Positions 38,701 to 53,200 of a DNA stretch of 64,000 nucleotides are shown here, piece by piece. The position numbers were made by a program, and so were the translations under genes. The first letter of the stretch is position 1; each line of letters starts with the position of its first letter. The stretch is taken from assembly GCA_003342895.1 (NCBI GenBank), contig PTFA01000272.1:62001-126000 (forward strand), read 5' to 3'. This stretch comes from Casuarius casuarius (taxonomy: Eukaryota > Chordata > Aves > Casuariiformes > Casuariidae). The notes beneath the pieces were generated by a model that worked only from the letters and a program-made list of their open reading frames with translations, searched no databases and was not told the DNA's origin.

Positions 38701-41700
38701 AAGAAAAAGAAAAGAGCATTAATACCAAATGTCTTGAAGCAGCAAGACTGTCCTGCTCTGATAAAAGGAGACAGTCCATGGAGTACCTCCATTCAGTCCA
38801 TCTCAGTCTGGTCTCCCCACCACTACCTTTCATAAAGTATTTGGTCTCATTTTGCCAAAAGAATTTGAGAATCTACATTTTTCAGTGAAAACTTTTCCAT
38901 CTGAAAACTTTTAAAGTCATAAGCCCATGGCTACTATGCAGTGTTTGCCTGAATGCTTTTCCAGAGCCTGATGATCTGCTTTCGCATCAATGTGAGACTG
39001 CAGGAAGCAAACCGCGGGGCAACCCGGACAGTAAGTCTGCGAGATCCTACAAATAAAAGCATGGCAGGCCAGTGGAAAGACAGTCATCTGACAGGATAAA
39101 ACCCCTTGCAGGGGTTACCTAAGCAAGTCCCTGCATCCTGGTAGAAGCCTGATTCACACGTCTCCACACAGCGTCCGTTCTGCAGCTGCTTCCTTGCATC
39201 ACGGCAGACGTTACAGTGATCAAAGGACTGAGAGCAGGTCAAACAGTCCGGGTGGCACTCAACTATCACGAAGAAAAGATACAAAGGCAAAAACATCAGC
39301 AGTGCTTTCAGTCAGGAAGGCTTCTGTAGGCAGCTCAAGGTACATTGGTTTTGGAGTGTTTTTCTTTCAAAATGGCATGAAAAGACTTTATTTTTATGAA
39401 AAGACAAATATTACATTGCTGCATTCTAGTATATTGGGAAGGTACTGCATAGACTCAGGTTTTCTGCACTATTGATAAAAAGTATATTCATTGTTCACAC
39501 TGTTTCTCGGCAGTAAAAATTTTAAGTCATCAGGAATTAACAGCCCAAAACAACCTGAATTTGAGTTTCCTTCAGCCACATCCTGCAATGAAGAGAAGAG
39601 CATGCCCACATCAGGTCAGAGTCCAGGTGGCAGATTTCCACCCCCAGCCAAAAGCTCTCTGTCACAGCACTGTAACAAGATATTTTGTGACCACAGGTGT
39701 TTTCTCAAATAGCATGGCTGGTCTCTCTGCAGAGGCCGAGAGAGAGACTAAATCTTCTTTAATGCTGAGTTACTTTTGCTTGCTAGAAGAAAAATTGTCT
39801 GTTCCTCCCTGAAGAGTCAGCAAAAAAGGGTCCAGATTCTAAAAACTCTCCTTCATTTACACTAAATAACCTACAAGTTTCCAAGGAGTTGTTCCTAAGG
39901 GAGGAAACCAGGAGTTACAGAAAACGGACAGTTAAGGGTAACAATGAATCTAAAATGAAAAACAAGAGAAATGAATAGGAGGTTCTGTCTCTAACCATTT
40001 CTTTCCAACAACTTTCCAAAGGTACCTGCAGCCCATCCTTACTGCCTGACAACGAACTGACTGCTCAGAGAGGTACAGAATAGATAATTTTTCCCTAAGT
40101 AGGGAAAAATTCCCTCTTCTCCAATCCAAACATTCCCAGCAAGAAGGCACAGTAGCTGGTTTTCGCCTGACTACAGCTTGTTTAGGGCTAGATGCTCTAT
40201 ACCAGTTGAGAATGAATAGGTTCTTTCTGCATGCTTCTTTCAGCATATCTATGAGAAGAAGCAACCAATTTATACTGGCTTTAAGGAAACAGATGCATTA
40301 GGTACTGATGTCTCCCTCCTCCCATAATTTTAGAAAGTGGAGGTCAGTTCTGCAAAAGAGCCTAGAAAGCTCTGGGCTTACAGATTAAACAGGCTGGATT
40401 TTGCATTTGTTTCTGTTTTGCATTGGAGGGGATGAGAGAGAGANATAATTGCGGGGCTTCAGTAAAAGAAATTTCCATTTACCTTTTAAGACACAGAAAT
40501 GCAGGTTTAGCTCTGTATGTCCAATACAGTGACTTCAAAGCTTATATTTTCCAAAGTGTTACTATTCTAGAAGAGGTCAGGTTCTCAAGAGTAACCAGTA
40601 TGTGGTGGCATCTCTTGGTAAGAAAGAGAACAGATGGGTGCTGAGAGCACTTTATAATCTATCCTCTGCTTAGTAGTCTGTGCAGAAGCTGTTCTCTTTT
40701 GAAAATCCAGAATGATTTTGTCTGAACTGTCCAAAACCCATTTTCCCCACTTTTCAATTTGTAATGCTTTGCATTTTTATTAGCATGCAGTAAATAACAA
40801 GCTTTAAAACATTCATATGGCAAGTGCTCCAAGCCACTCCTGCAAATGACAGCATAATTAAACTGTGGAGCTATTTTCTTTTTACTGAGATAAACCATTA
40901 ACTGGAGCACTCTGATAAAACCAAAGTTAGATGAATGCAGCAAAAACAGCTACCAATACGAAAAATTAGCAAACCGCAGATAAAGCCTACCAACTATGAA
41001 ATGTAAATGAAGAAGAATGACAACATCCTGGAGAAAAATGAATTTATATGCAAAGTTAACATATAGCTAAGGCTATTCTAATCTTTCCAAGCAATTATTA
41101 ACTGGCAGTCATTCAGCCCCAGTGAGCTTGTGGCATAAACAGTGTAGGCAGGTTCCTTCTCCTCCCCCCTCCCAAGAAATAATCATGAACTCATAAACTC
41201 CAAACCCCTTGTTAAGATGCAGAAAATAGCAGCCTTCTGCCTTAGAAAAATTCTTGTGTTGAAAAAAAGGAAAAAACAACACAAAACGTTTCCAGAGACT
41301 CTTTTGCCAAAGCAAAGCGATGAAGGGTATGATCTAAACCAAGGGAAGTCAGCAGCAGCCTTTGGATGGAGTCCTAAAGCTCTCCTGAAACCCTAATTAA
41401 ATTATATGGAAACCAGTTAATGAGCAATTGCAAAGGGAATGAAGTAAAGACAAGTTAAAACTCAATGCAGGTGTCAGAACAACACTGATCAAACGGGGAA
41501 AACGAAGGCCGCAAGGATCCCAGACCACCACTCGTGCTGGAGGCGTACGCAACACGCTCCCACCCAGCCCAAGTGATGGTAAGAGGTGACAGACTCTGGG
41601 TTTGTACCTGGCTCGCAGCGTGGGCAGCACTCCCCCTCCACCTCGACAGCCAGGCTGCCCAGCGGGCAAGGCGGGCAGGAGCGCTGGAAGCAGATCACCT

Positions 41701-44700
41701 CTGCATCCCGGCATTCACATTCTCTGCACGGCCCCTCTCTCCACGTCTCTCCATCCTGCACAGGACAACACCGAATGGCCAGTATTAGCACTCCGCTCCT
41801 CCAGCATAGCTGCCAAGCTCTGCCATCAGGCTGAGTCCGGATTGTGCTTTGGGCGACAGACACCTGGTTTGCCAACCAGCAAGAATTCCCCATTGCTTAC
41901 CGCTTCAACATTAAACGAGAGCCTTTGCACAGACAAAGTATTTTTCCCATGCATAGAAATCTCCAGATAAACTTAAAGACATCAGTACTAGTAGTAAAGT
42001 AAACATTTCTGGGACTTTTCCAGCACTGAGGCCCACTGACACAGGACTGCCCACCTCCGTACGATTAACCCTCTTGCCTTGCAAAACCAGGCAGGCTGCA
42101 AAGTGCCAACTGCGAAGGGTCCTTGGCCTGTGGCAGCTCCTGAATACATTCCCTCACAATATTCCCTCCAAAGTGGGCTGCTTTTTTAGGTAGCAGCACA
42201 TACCTTCTGCTTCTTTGTCTACTTTCATTTTCTCTGACTCAAATCATTTTCTCACATCTCGAAATTCTGCTGCCTCACTTGTTTTGCTTCTTTTTTACAG
42301 CCCAGTAACAAGTGCTTAAATCTGCTTTGTATCTGAACGATACCCTTTATCTGTTCTGAATTTATTTATTTGCATAATGACCTACTGGGTCATTATAACC
42401 TTTTATAACCTCCCTTGCGATTCATCCCACCTATTTGTCAAACTTTAAATCTCTTTCTAACCTTTGACAACATTTTACATCCTCTCCTCCTTTCTTCTGT
42501 TGCCTTGTTTTCCGTCACTGAGGACTGGCTGACACATCATGCAAATCCCAGCAGACTGAAGAGGTACCCTTTGCTTTCTTCAAAAGCTAGCCCTCCCGTC
42601 TGACACCTTTCTACTTTTACTAGTTAGTGGAGGGGAGAGATCTCGCACCCACTGTCTCCCTGCTGCAATCAGCATGCCTGGGTCTGCTCCAAAGGGCACA
42701 GAACCAGCTCTCAACCACCAAGCCTCTGCTGGTTCCTTCTGAGGAAGTCNAAAGGCAGAAAAGAGTCAGCAAGCATTTTAAATGCCCATGAAGCTTTCGT
42801 GCCAGTTCCTCTCTCAAAAAGGATAAAGGACAAACAGGAATAAACCAGACACCTTAATCTGTTTTACCTCACTTGGGTCAGAGAGGGAGAAATCTAAGGA
42901 AGGAAAGGGAGGTATTAGCATTAAGGGGGAAAAAAAGAAAGAAAACCAGCATTAAACTTCCCACTTCCCACACATGTTGGCAAACGGCAGCCATCAGTAG
43001 GGGTACTCATTTGTCAGAGCAATGAAAAGTCCATTACTGGTGCATTTCAACTGAGAAACCTAAGGTTTCCTTTTCCTTTAACTTGAGAAGGGAAGTTCCT
43101 TGAAAACATTCATAAAATGAGGCACTCCTGCTGCAGTGAAAATTATCATCAGTGGAACACATTATCAGAAGGCTATACATTGCCTTTGCTTTGTAGCCTC
43201 CAATGTATAGTATGAAAGTCAGGCATCTTGAACGCCCATGAGATGCACAGGAAACCAATGAGTATGTGTATTAATTATTAGAGAGGAATGATTGATTATA
43301 CCACACAGAAGAAAGCAAAGCAAATTTAAATTCTGAAGCAGACGTACACATTATAAACAAGTGTGTTTTGTAAATTCTAAAAGCAGCCTGGAGATTATAT
43401 TAGTGGATTGTTCTTCTACTACACTTGCAAATAATATCCTNGGAACTAGAGAGGAAGAGCCACTTCTCCAAAACTTTATGAGCAGAACTCTCTACGTGCT
43501 CCAAAGTACCAGGATACTCACATCTTTGGTATGTTCTCTGTAAATACAGTAACTATTACTTGAAATACATTCAGGACAGCACTTCCCATCTAAGTGAATT
43601 AATTCTTCACCCTGTGAAGAGAAAGTTTGCACCAGTTCAGATGGAATCAACACCACCAAAATACTGTGGAATGCAGAGACAGAACCGCTCTTGCCCTGGA
43701 ATGCAATCTTTGATACCTAATTTCACCTTATCTCCTCTGTATCCTACTTCATCTCTATATGTGCAGCCTAAAAAATGTGCTTAATGAACACTGTAGTTGC
43801 AGAACAAACCTCAGAGAAGGTCAGGGAATTCAGTAATAAGGCCACTGCTTCATCCCTAAATCCTGCAGAGAAAGAACCCTCTGAAACAGTCCACTGAAAA
43901 TACAGAGAACAGGAATGTTATTTTTACTGTGAATTTCCAGGATTTTTTTGGCCACCATCACTACGTCAATGCATAGAATCTTACCTACATTTTCAACGTT
44001 CTACTCTTTCCTAAGACAAAAGGCCAAAAATGGTCACGATAGATTTCAAAGCACGTGCTCTATTTATCCCAGATGGAAAAAGCCTCTTCTTTGTTACAAC
44101 TCCACAGAATTTACTGAAATTACTTTGGCTTGAAATAAGAATTTATAGCAGGGGAAGGGAATGAAGTGCCCTGATTTGTCACAACTTTTTGCTCCTAAGC
44201 GGAAGCTGAATATTTATGAGGAAGGGAGACTCTCTCTTAAGGAGCTAACAAACAGCTCAAAAAGAAACAGCTTCAATGTCTTGACAAGATTCTCACACAT
44301 GCTAAACACAGGCAAGAAAACACCACAATAACAGAAGTTATAAATGAATGACTAAATTAGATATTTTGGTGCCCTGAGCACTGGTTAAATCTTTCCCCAT
44401 TAAATGTCAGTGTTGATACCCATCCCAAATCTCTCTGGGCATTCTCTCTCTAATTTTACAATCAGGGCGATTACTTATTTATCACAATGCAGAGAAGACA
44501 CGACTGTTTCTTAACTGTCTGCAAGGGGCCCATATATCCAATGAAGTCACACATATTTTATTGGTTTCCATTTCAGCATGCAGCTATCTTCTTTGGGGGG
44601 CTCACAAAATGCAGCTGAGCACCAAGTTTACCCAGTCACTTTGCTGATTTACACCACCCGGACATCTGTTCCAATACAGTCACTCCAGCATATTTTTTGC

Positions 44701-47192
44701 CATTCCACTCTAGCACATCTAGCAGTCTGTATATGTAAACTATTTTATACCTATACAGTGCAGTAACATCCCCAGGTGCTGTTAGCTTAGCTAAGGCAGA
44801 ACAGCTAGTCCAGGTCACACTTGGGTGACTCTCATATGTTTCTGGGAATGGGTAAGACAGCAGAGATCATATGTTTTTTACTCACCTAGGACCACACACA
44901 GCCTAAATCTTTCCCTGTTGGTTCTATACATTTTTGCTACTTAAATCACTACTTCAAAATGCCGTTGGCTGTGGTTGGATCTCACGTCACTGCTATGTAC
45001 TGTAAACTCTCCCATTCTCACCCCTGCCCACATCTCCATCCCCACACATAAGCACACATGCTATAGGAAAACCGAGAACAGCTAGGCATGGAATATGGCT
45101 CTCCTAGCCAGAAGAAAATGCAACCGCACTGCTTTGCCAAGACTCAGAAGAGGGAGCGACTACANGAGATAACCAGGCCACTCGTGGCTGCGCTGAAGAG
45201 AGATTATTCATCAGACCACNCTGAGAATGTTGAAAGGTGGTGATGGGCTGGGAGGCAGAAACGGGAAAAAACAGTTTGTGTAAGTATCCCTCATGCTCGT
45301 ACACATCTTCATCCACATGCACCATCCATAACTCCCAATTCCCTAGCTCTGCTTCTTTCAAATATCAGAGTAACTCCTGCAGGCTGCTGACTGTTAGTCA
45401 CACAGCATCCTGCAATATCTGTTTCACGGACCCTGCAGTTGCTGGGGTCGACAGGGCTGTATCCAGAGTAGGCAACCAAGGCTCCATCTTGGGCCTGCTC
45501 AGGTAGGTTGTGGNGGCCCCTCCACGCACCCATGACCTGTCCTCCTCAGAGTCGTACCTGAACAGTCTCACTAGGGTGCTATCTCAGCAGGGGTTTGGGG
45601 AAGTGCGCCAGCAGGACTACGTGATGCTCTGGCAGTTTGAGCAGTTTTTGTTGAGCGCATCCACTTCAACATCTGTAACTACCCCAAGCTTGCCACGTAA
45701 CTTACATTCCTAGCTCACCAGGAACCTCCTGAAAATGTTTTTCTTTTTTTTTTTTTTTTTTTTTGAAGATTAGCTCAGAATCACCACAGACACTTTCATT
45801 CTGCAGTTGCTGGACAGGTTTGTTTGAAAGGGTTTAAAAGCTAAGCCTTTGCCCTATCTTCATGTAATACTGCTATACTATGTCAAGCTGTCCAGGATTT
45901 GCAGTTTAAATCTGTGGCCTCATTACACTTTAAACAGGACGATGTGACCAGAAAATTAATAGTGCCTTAATGAAGAGATGAATCCAAATGCTTCTAGCTT
46001 CATCTCAGCTCTGATTTATTGATGCAGGTGCTTACAAACAAGACCTGCAACTCAAAGAGAAAAAGAGAAGGGAAAAAGAAAATAATTTATATGCTTTTTG
46101 AGTAAATATTTTATTGCATTAAATTAATGTGCACCTTGTACTATTGAGCTAAACTATGACTGCAACTGTCTTNAGGAAGCCAGTTTGTCTTGAGGGAAGC
46201 CATGCAGGATTATAAATCCTTGGGCAAGTATCTTTTATCAAGTGCTTTCCTCCTGCTGTCCTCCCGCTAATCACATTTCATTGAATTCAGAATAGCAGCC
46301 ACTTGTACCCTGAGAAATAATACCACTTTTTTAGATGCTCAGGCTTCAAACTGGCTACCTTTGACACCCCAAGTTTGAAAAAAACTGCACAAGTGATAGA
46401 GCTGCTTTTGAACCCCACTCTGTTTTTAACCCTACATGATAACATCTTCAGCTGTTGTCCTGTAAAATATTCCCAGCTTTTCTGAATAATGGATTCCTCA
46501 TCAGAACCCAAGGCATGAACATGAATATTAAATCATTTTCCCTACTGAGCCATGACAGCATGCCATCATCATTAGTGCAAATGATCCAATTTACAGCCAT
46601 AAGCATGCAAGAAGCTGACTGAAACAGATGCAAGTGCACAAGATTTTATGACAATCATGACTTCCATCCAGCAAAATCTCTCCATGCAGTTTAAGATTAT
46701 ATGATCATCAGCAGTACTACACTTAGTGACAAGAGTTTGAGTCCCACGCTGAATGCGTTTTTGCTATTTAGAAGGCACAACCTCAGATGAACTAGCATAC
46801 ACTTTTATTCCTANATATGTCACCTCTGCACGATGTATTATCATTTGGGATCGTGCATGTGGATTCTAACTTTCTGGAACAGCCATTGAAGCGATCTAAT
46901 CCAGTGAAGCCATTATGTGTAGCATGCAGATTTTGGCTGGAATTCAGGCACAACACAAGGGTCCTGGTACACGAGATTTATCATGCAGGCAGAGTCACCA
47001 GAAAAGCACGGTCAGTGAGAGAGAAACCTCAGAAAGCTACAATTCCTTCCCTTCTCTTCACTGACTCTGGAGTAGTTGCGATAAAGCAGATATTAGCCTA
47101 CTGATTAAAACAGATGCAGTGACAGACAACACAGAAGTTTTGTCCCACTGCAAGAAGGCAATCCAAACTAATTGTTAAGTACAGCAAAAAAG

Positions 47193-47223
<31 letters not shown>

Positions 47224-50200
47224 NNNNNNNNNNNNNNNGGTGGGTGGGGGAAGAGCATTCAACCCTATCTAATGCCTTTTCCATATTCATTATAGAGCAA
47301 CTACAATATAACCTGTCAGGGGATTTTGTTTCGGAGTAAACCGCACCGGGAATAAAATGCCTTAGCAGTTTCACTTCCGTGCTCAGAAAGGCATGGAAAA
47401 AATGGAGAAAAGTGGAACACTGCCTTCCACAACAGTGTGGAAGCAGTGTGGGAGGCAACCCAAATTAAATTAGTAGCTGACTCTCACTGGCTTTCTTCAT
47501 AATGCAAGCCCGCTGAGCAGTCAAGCTTGCATGGGAAAATCCCAAGCTTACTCCTGTTTTCTGTGAAGTGTTTCAAGGTAATCGTACAAAACAAGCCACC
47601 AGAGAAGAGCAGGTTCTTTGAGTGTCTCAAGACATCAGTCAAGAAAGAAGAAAAAAAAGGTGGAGGGGGATGGGGGGATCACAGGACTTGAGGGATATAT
47701 TTTGAAAGGAAAAACCTTTCTTACCTTGGCACACTCCACTTTGGCACACNCTGCTTTCTGGCAAGTGACTTGCCCTCCATTGCACATGCAGAAGTCACAG
47801 CGAGTACTATTCCACATCTCACTGTGGTACCTGATGGTGCCATCATAAAAGCAGTTTCCCTTGGCAGAGACACACTCCTCACAGCACTTCCCAGAACGCT
47901 GCACTTTTTTCTCCCCCTGCAAAATATCAATAACCATTGAGCAGGATTCTCTGAACCCTTTCACGAGGGCAGAGTGACATACGCAGCCAGGGTATCAGAG
48001 CTGAATGATTTTTAACTACCTTCTCACATGCAATCAAGTCACACGTCTCTCTTAGACATCTGACTTCCCCTCGGTGACATGCACATGTAGTACAGGCATT
48101 TTTTTTCCACTGTTCGCCATGCTGTTCAAAAAGAACATGAGAGATGTATACAGTTGTTAAACATCCTTCACAGATACCCAAATTATCTCCAGAAATCTGT
48201 GCTTCCTATTGAACCTAATTGTTTCTTCCGCAGGTCTGTATGCAATAGCAAACTTTTCTTAAAAAATGCTTATAACTGCATGATCAGCAACACAAAGAAA
48301 AAATATGAGGTCTAGATGACAGAGGTATGCATTTCTCATCAATTGCTAGCTAGTGACATTGGTAAGACCCTAACTGTTATTATTAGCAAAAAAACAATCA
48401 TTAACAGTAAATCCCACATACACACACACATTCATTAAATAATACATTAAACTAATTCCAGGTGATAAAATGAAAGCTATGAATACTTTGACCTTCGCCA
48501 ATGCTTTTTGCTTTTCTCCTCAAAAAAGGTATGAAAAGAAAGTGCCTAATCTGCTTCATCCTGCAAACTTCCTTTCTGTTTGCCAGTAAGTTCTCATCTA
48601 GTCTTAATTTCTTTCAACTCTTCTGGCTTTCCAGAAAGAAAAAATCAACTGTTGTACTAAGCTGTCAGTGCTGGCAGAAAGTCAGATGTTATGGAGAAGG
48701 GAAAGAGATGTGCCAGAACTTGTGAACAGCTGGCTTTTGGTGTAGCTTATCAAAGGTTACCTGGTACACTCTTCCTGATACGGAGCAGGGTTTAGGAACA
48801 CATTCAGGGCAGCATTTTCCAGGAGACATTACCATAACGTCATCCTAAATAGAAAGCAGGCGAAACAAACAGAATAAGAGTAGGAATAGTTAACATGGGG
48901 CTCAGCATCACTGCCTGGAATTCCAGGCGTTCTACGTCTGTGTGATAACCCACAGTCACTCAAGACTTGATTTTGGCTCCAGTATCTGGGGCCATCTTTT
49001 CACTGTGAGATCAATGTAGAAGGCTAGAAACAAAGATATTCCCTACACTTCTTTCTCTATGCTTCTTTGGATGGCAATCAAGGCCCAGATACATAGACAC
49101 AGATAAAGACGCACCACAGAAAAAAAAGTATATACACACATATATTCAGATATACAGAGAATATATACATAAAGCTACAAAGAGAGGCACACTAAAGCAT
49201 AAGATTGTGGAGAGAGAGATTCTTTTCTGGTACTGCCACATTTTCAGGCTTTGAATGTGTGATTTACACTCACCACCTCAGGAGTGCTGTACACAGGCAT
49301 TTGCACTGTCTAAGTTAAAATCATGCAGCATAACTGTCTGTACAGATGTTAAATTATGCTTAAAACTGGATTATTTTAAACTTTTTCATGACTGATATAA
49401 GTTACACTGGAATAGCCTGGCAGTTCACATCAATATAGGAGTGCCTGCACGGCTCAGCTCCATTGGTCCAAAATGTGTATGTAATTTAACTGCTGCAATT
49501 TCACATACATCTATTGATTTGTAATGGGCATAGCATCATTCACCAACACCTCCCTCCAGCCACATCAAGATGAACAGAAGACTGACTTGTGGACTGAAAA
49601 TCATGTAGAAATGCCAACCACTATTATCTCATCTGCTTTGTTAGTGCAAATCACTAGTTTTCAAAGAAAGAGTGGAAGACTTTGTATAAAAGTGATCAAC
49701 CATACATTTCCCAGCAGAGTTAAAAGAGCTTTTTCATGGATTTTGTTGGTACAGCATAATNGAGACCTTCCCTTTGCCTCTGGTGACTGCTTATTGGGCA
49801 GAGATAACTGGCAGCAAAACTCCCTAGAGACAAGTAAGCAGAGTGAGCTGAAACTGCCAGACATTCATTTAATTTTGCAGTGGAAGCAGCAAGCACACTG
49901 GGCAGACTCGACAAGCTTGCATGTTCAGAGAAAACATACCCCCAGAAAGCACATTCTTCACTCCTGGCTTTTTTCATGATATCTTGGCACTGAGTTAAAA
50001 GCGAGAACTTGCCCTGCCTCTCAATTCCTCTTCTCCTGTGGTCGAAACATTCAGGTGCCCTCCTGCAACAACCATTTTTGAACTTGTGCCCCCTCAGCAT
50101 CCAGGAAAGGGCACACTTACCTGAAAGCTGTAAGATGAGTTTAATACTGGCTGTCACTGTGTTGGGAGAAGTTATTTATTTGCTTTTATCAGGGAGTGGA

Positions 50201-53200
50201 GTAGGAAGAGACAGGGATAAAGGCACATGCAAAACAGTAACAGGTAGGATCAAGCAGAACTCCTGCATGTACTGCCAATACCCCTTCCAGTGCGCACCTT
50301 GTCAGCAAATATCTGGAGCACCATCACAATTAGTTTTCTGCTGCATTAACTTGGATATTTTCAGCCAATTATTCTCACATTCATCACAGCAACAACAAAG
50401 TCATTTCCATTTCCACAAATTAAATCCCAGTGATTAGCTGATTAAATATTAGTGCAATCAGTCAGCAGGCAACATTGGTGCATTTGCAGTGGTTTACTAA
50501 CTGAATATCTTAGGACAAAACAATACATGATTAGTATGCAGAGTAACAGGTGAGTTTTCCTTCAAACAAGAAAAAAACCAGTGTTAATTACACAACCATC
50601 TAGTCTCGTAATAGAAAGCTGGGTAAGCATCAACAAGAAAAACAGTTTATGACTAGTGCTTTTGTTTTACTGAGGGCTACAGGGCAGTCAGGCTGAGCCA
50701 GAGAGCACATTTCAAGGGAACTAGAGTTCTTGATTCACCATTGGAGTAAGTTTAGTAGATAAAAGTGCTGGAGAAACTGCAGTTCTATGACATAAAGTCA
50801 AGACAAAAAAGAGGAACTCCCAGGGGGCCAGATCCTGCATTTCAGAGATGTCGTTGGCATGGTATGCTGCTGAAAATGAGAATGCTGGGGAGCCCAAGAA
50901 AACTGGTACAATAGGCCTAATGAAAAGGCATCCGAATAGCATAGTCATGCCCTCAAGCATTTCTGGTTTGCAATATAATAAAGAGAATTTAAAGAATCTA
51001 GTCACTTGTATAGAGCATAGAGTATTGCACACAGTCTGCTTTCTTTACTAACCATTGTGTTAACACTGTATATAATCCTATCGTGTTTTGGCTGGGTTTA
51101 TCACTGCACAAGTGCTAAGAATTTATCATTACTGTCCNCGGCAAAGACCTTTGAGACAGAAATGTCCCAGTTCTCTCATTTGGGCTAGAAAAGTAAGTCA
51201 CTACTCGAGCTTGGGTAAGCTATCTTACCAATTCTACTGATCTGCGGACCTCTTTTGAAATACAAGCACATGTAAGGAATAGTGGCCTGGGACTTTTTTT
51301 CCAGCTGAAACTGTCTTTTATTTTTAAAGCCTTTTTAGTCAAAAGGGGAATCTCATCAGCATTTGACTATTTTCAACTGCATTTCTGCAGTTCTTGTAAA
51401 CAAAATAAACAAGAACTGCAAACAAAGCCGTTGAAATGAAAAGCTGAAGTTTGTGAAGACAAATCCCTGTTAAAACCCTTGTTCTTTCATTCCTTCCCCC
51501 AGAGAAATACAAACACTTCCTGATCAATTCTGCATCATTGTTTTAGTACAAAACCAAAATCACAGTTTCTCTAGATAATATTTTTGCCTAGTTAGCCAGC
51601 AAACGCATGATAAGAGTAAAATGGTGGGGAGAGAATGTACTGGGAAAGAGAGAGACAGCACTTGTGTATACTGACAGATTTATCTGTCATTTCGTACTTG
51701 CAGAAATCAAAACTCCCTTTTTCAAATCAGCCACTTTCCACATAGGAAATCTGCCTGCTAGTTTGTACATCTTGCCAAAGAAAAGAAAACAGCCAAGAAT
51801 AATGTCCCCAGAAGGCCAATGGGTCCTGACCTGACTGCACAGTACAGGCTGGCAGGAAGCCACGAAGCACTGAGTCACGCCATCCCTGCAGATGCATTTG
51901 GAGCACTGACCGAGATGCCAGTCTTCTCCATCCCGGAACAAGCGGCCATCAAAAGAGCACGACTCTAAGAGAAATTTAAGACATTGCGTAATTCTCTTCT
52001 CACATGTCCTTTAATCCCTTTCNGTTACCCATTCCCCTTCATCGCAAGCATACATGCTGTTCCCAAGGGGATACCGGGTTCTGTATGGGCTTGCTGCACA
52101 ATGCACTGTGTTCGCTGGCACAGTCCCTGCAGCTTCTCACTTGCTGCAAAAATTTCACACTCAAAGTCTGTTGTGTGTTAGCAGGTGCAGCTGTTGCATA
52201 CAGAAAGGAACTACAGCAATATGGGGATATCATGTTCCTCAGTACTTTGGGGAAAGAAAAGAGAATGTGTATCAAGAGTCCTTATTCATGAATACGCCTA
52301 TGGCATGATTAGAATAATTAAAACAGATTTTGTACATCTTAGAATTCAAAATCCTGGTTTCTCAAAGTAGCAAATAATTGTAACAATTCCAGCTGTTTTC
52401 AAGGGCTTTAGACTCGTGAATTAAGAGCTCTGGATGCACTTCTCCCACTGGATTTGAATGTGAAGTATCCAACAGCTCCGGCATTTTTGGAACTTGCAGC
52501 ATAAATCTGCAAGTGCCAAGAGTACCCTCACCACACAGGAAATATCTGCATTCTTTTCCCTAAATCGTAGTCTCAAAACAAACACAGAGCATTAGGCACA
52601 TCTGTTCACTGCTGAAGGTTTATCACCTGCCTTTGGCCTATGGGTGAAGCCCTTATAAATGTAAATACAGTAACAGGATAGAAAGAGAATTAAGAGATGC
52701 ACTTGACCTAGGTGTTTTCCCAACAGAATTGAGCAAGAAAAGAAAACTTGACATATTTGGGGACTAAAAGGAGATTTCCAGCTAGTTACCTACTGCTCGG
52801 ATCACTGAAGCCAGATGGTGTCCCACTCTCACAAGATACTCACCGCCAAAGCCCGCACATTTGGGACAGCAGGCTCCCTGAGTAGTGTATTGCAGCTCCC
52901 CTCTTCCACAGGCGAGGGTTGGGCAGACCTTGGGGGTGCAGTTCACCTTCCCGTGGGCACAGGAGCACAGGACACATCCAGAGCTGGCCCACTGCATGCC
53001 ATGCTGCAATGCACAACAAAAAACACACAGGGAAAACATGCATGCATCTAACTGCTGAGACCTGCAAATTATCTTCTCCTGGCTGAGCCACCCCACGCCA
53101 CTGTTTAACTTTCCTCTTTTGCAGGCCCAGCCAAGCTACAAGTACATTGTAGCCCTTACTCCTGGCTGCACTGTTGAGGCAAAAAAGAAGCTAAAACTGG

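Larger units (their letters stand above)
43612..47724 (-). other. FRAS1 intron inside VWC5
   Basis: 4.1-kb intron with the most content of any here: the plus-strand coding-like tract at 45237-45713, a 21-T run, a GT microsatellite and a 15-N assembly gap. All are listed separately. Confidence 0.85.
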
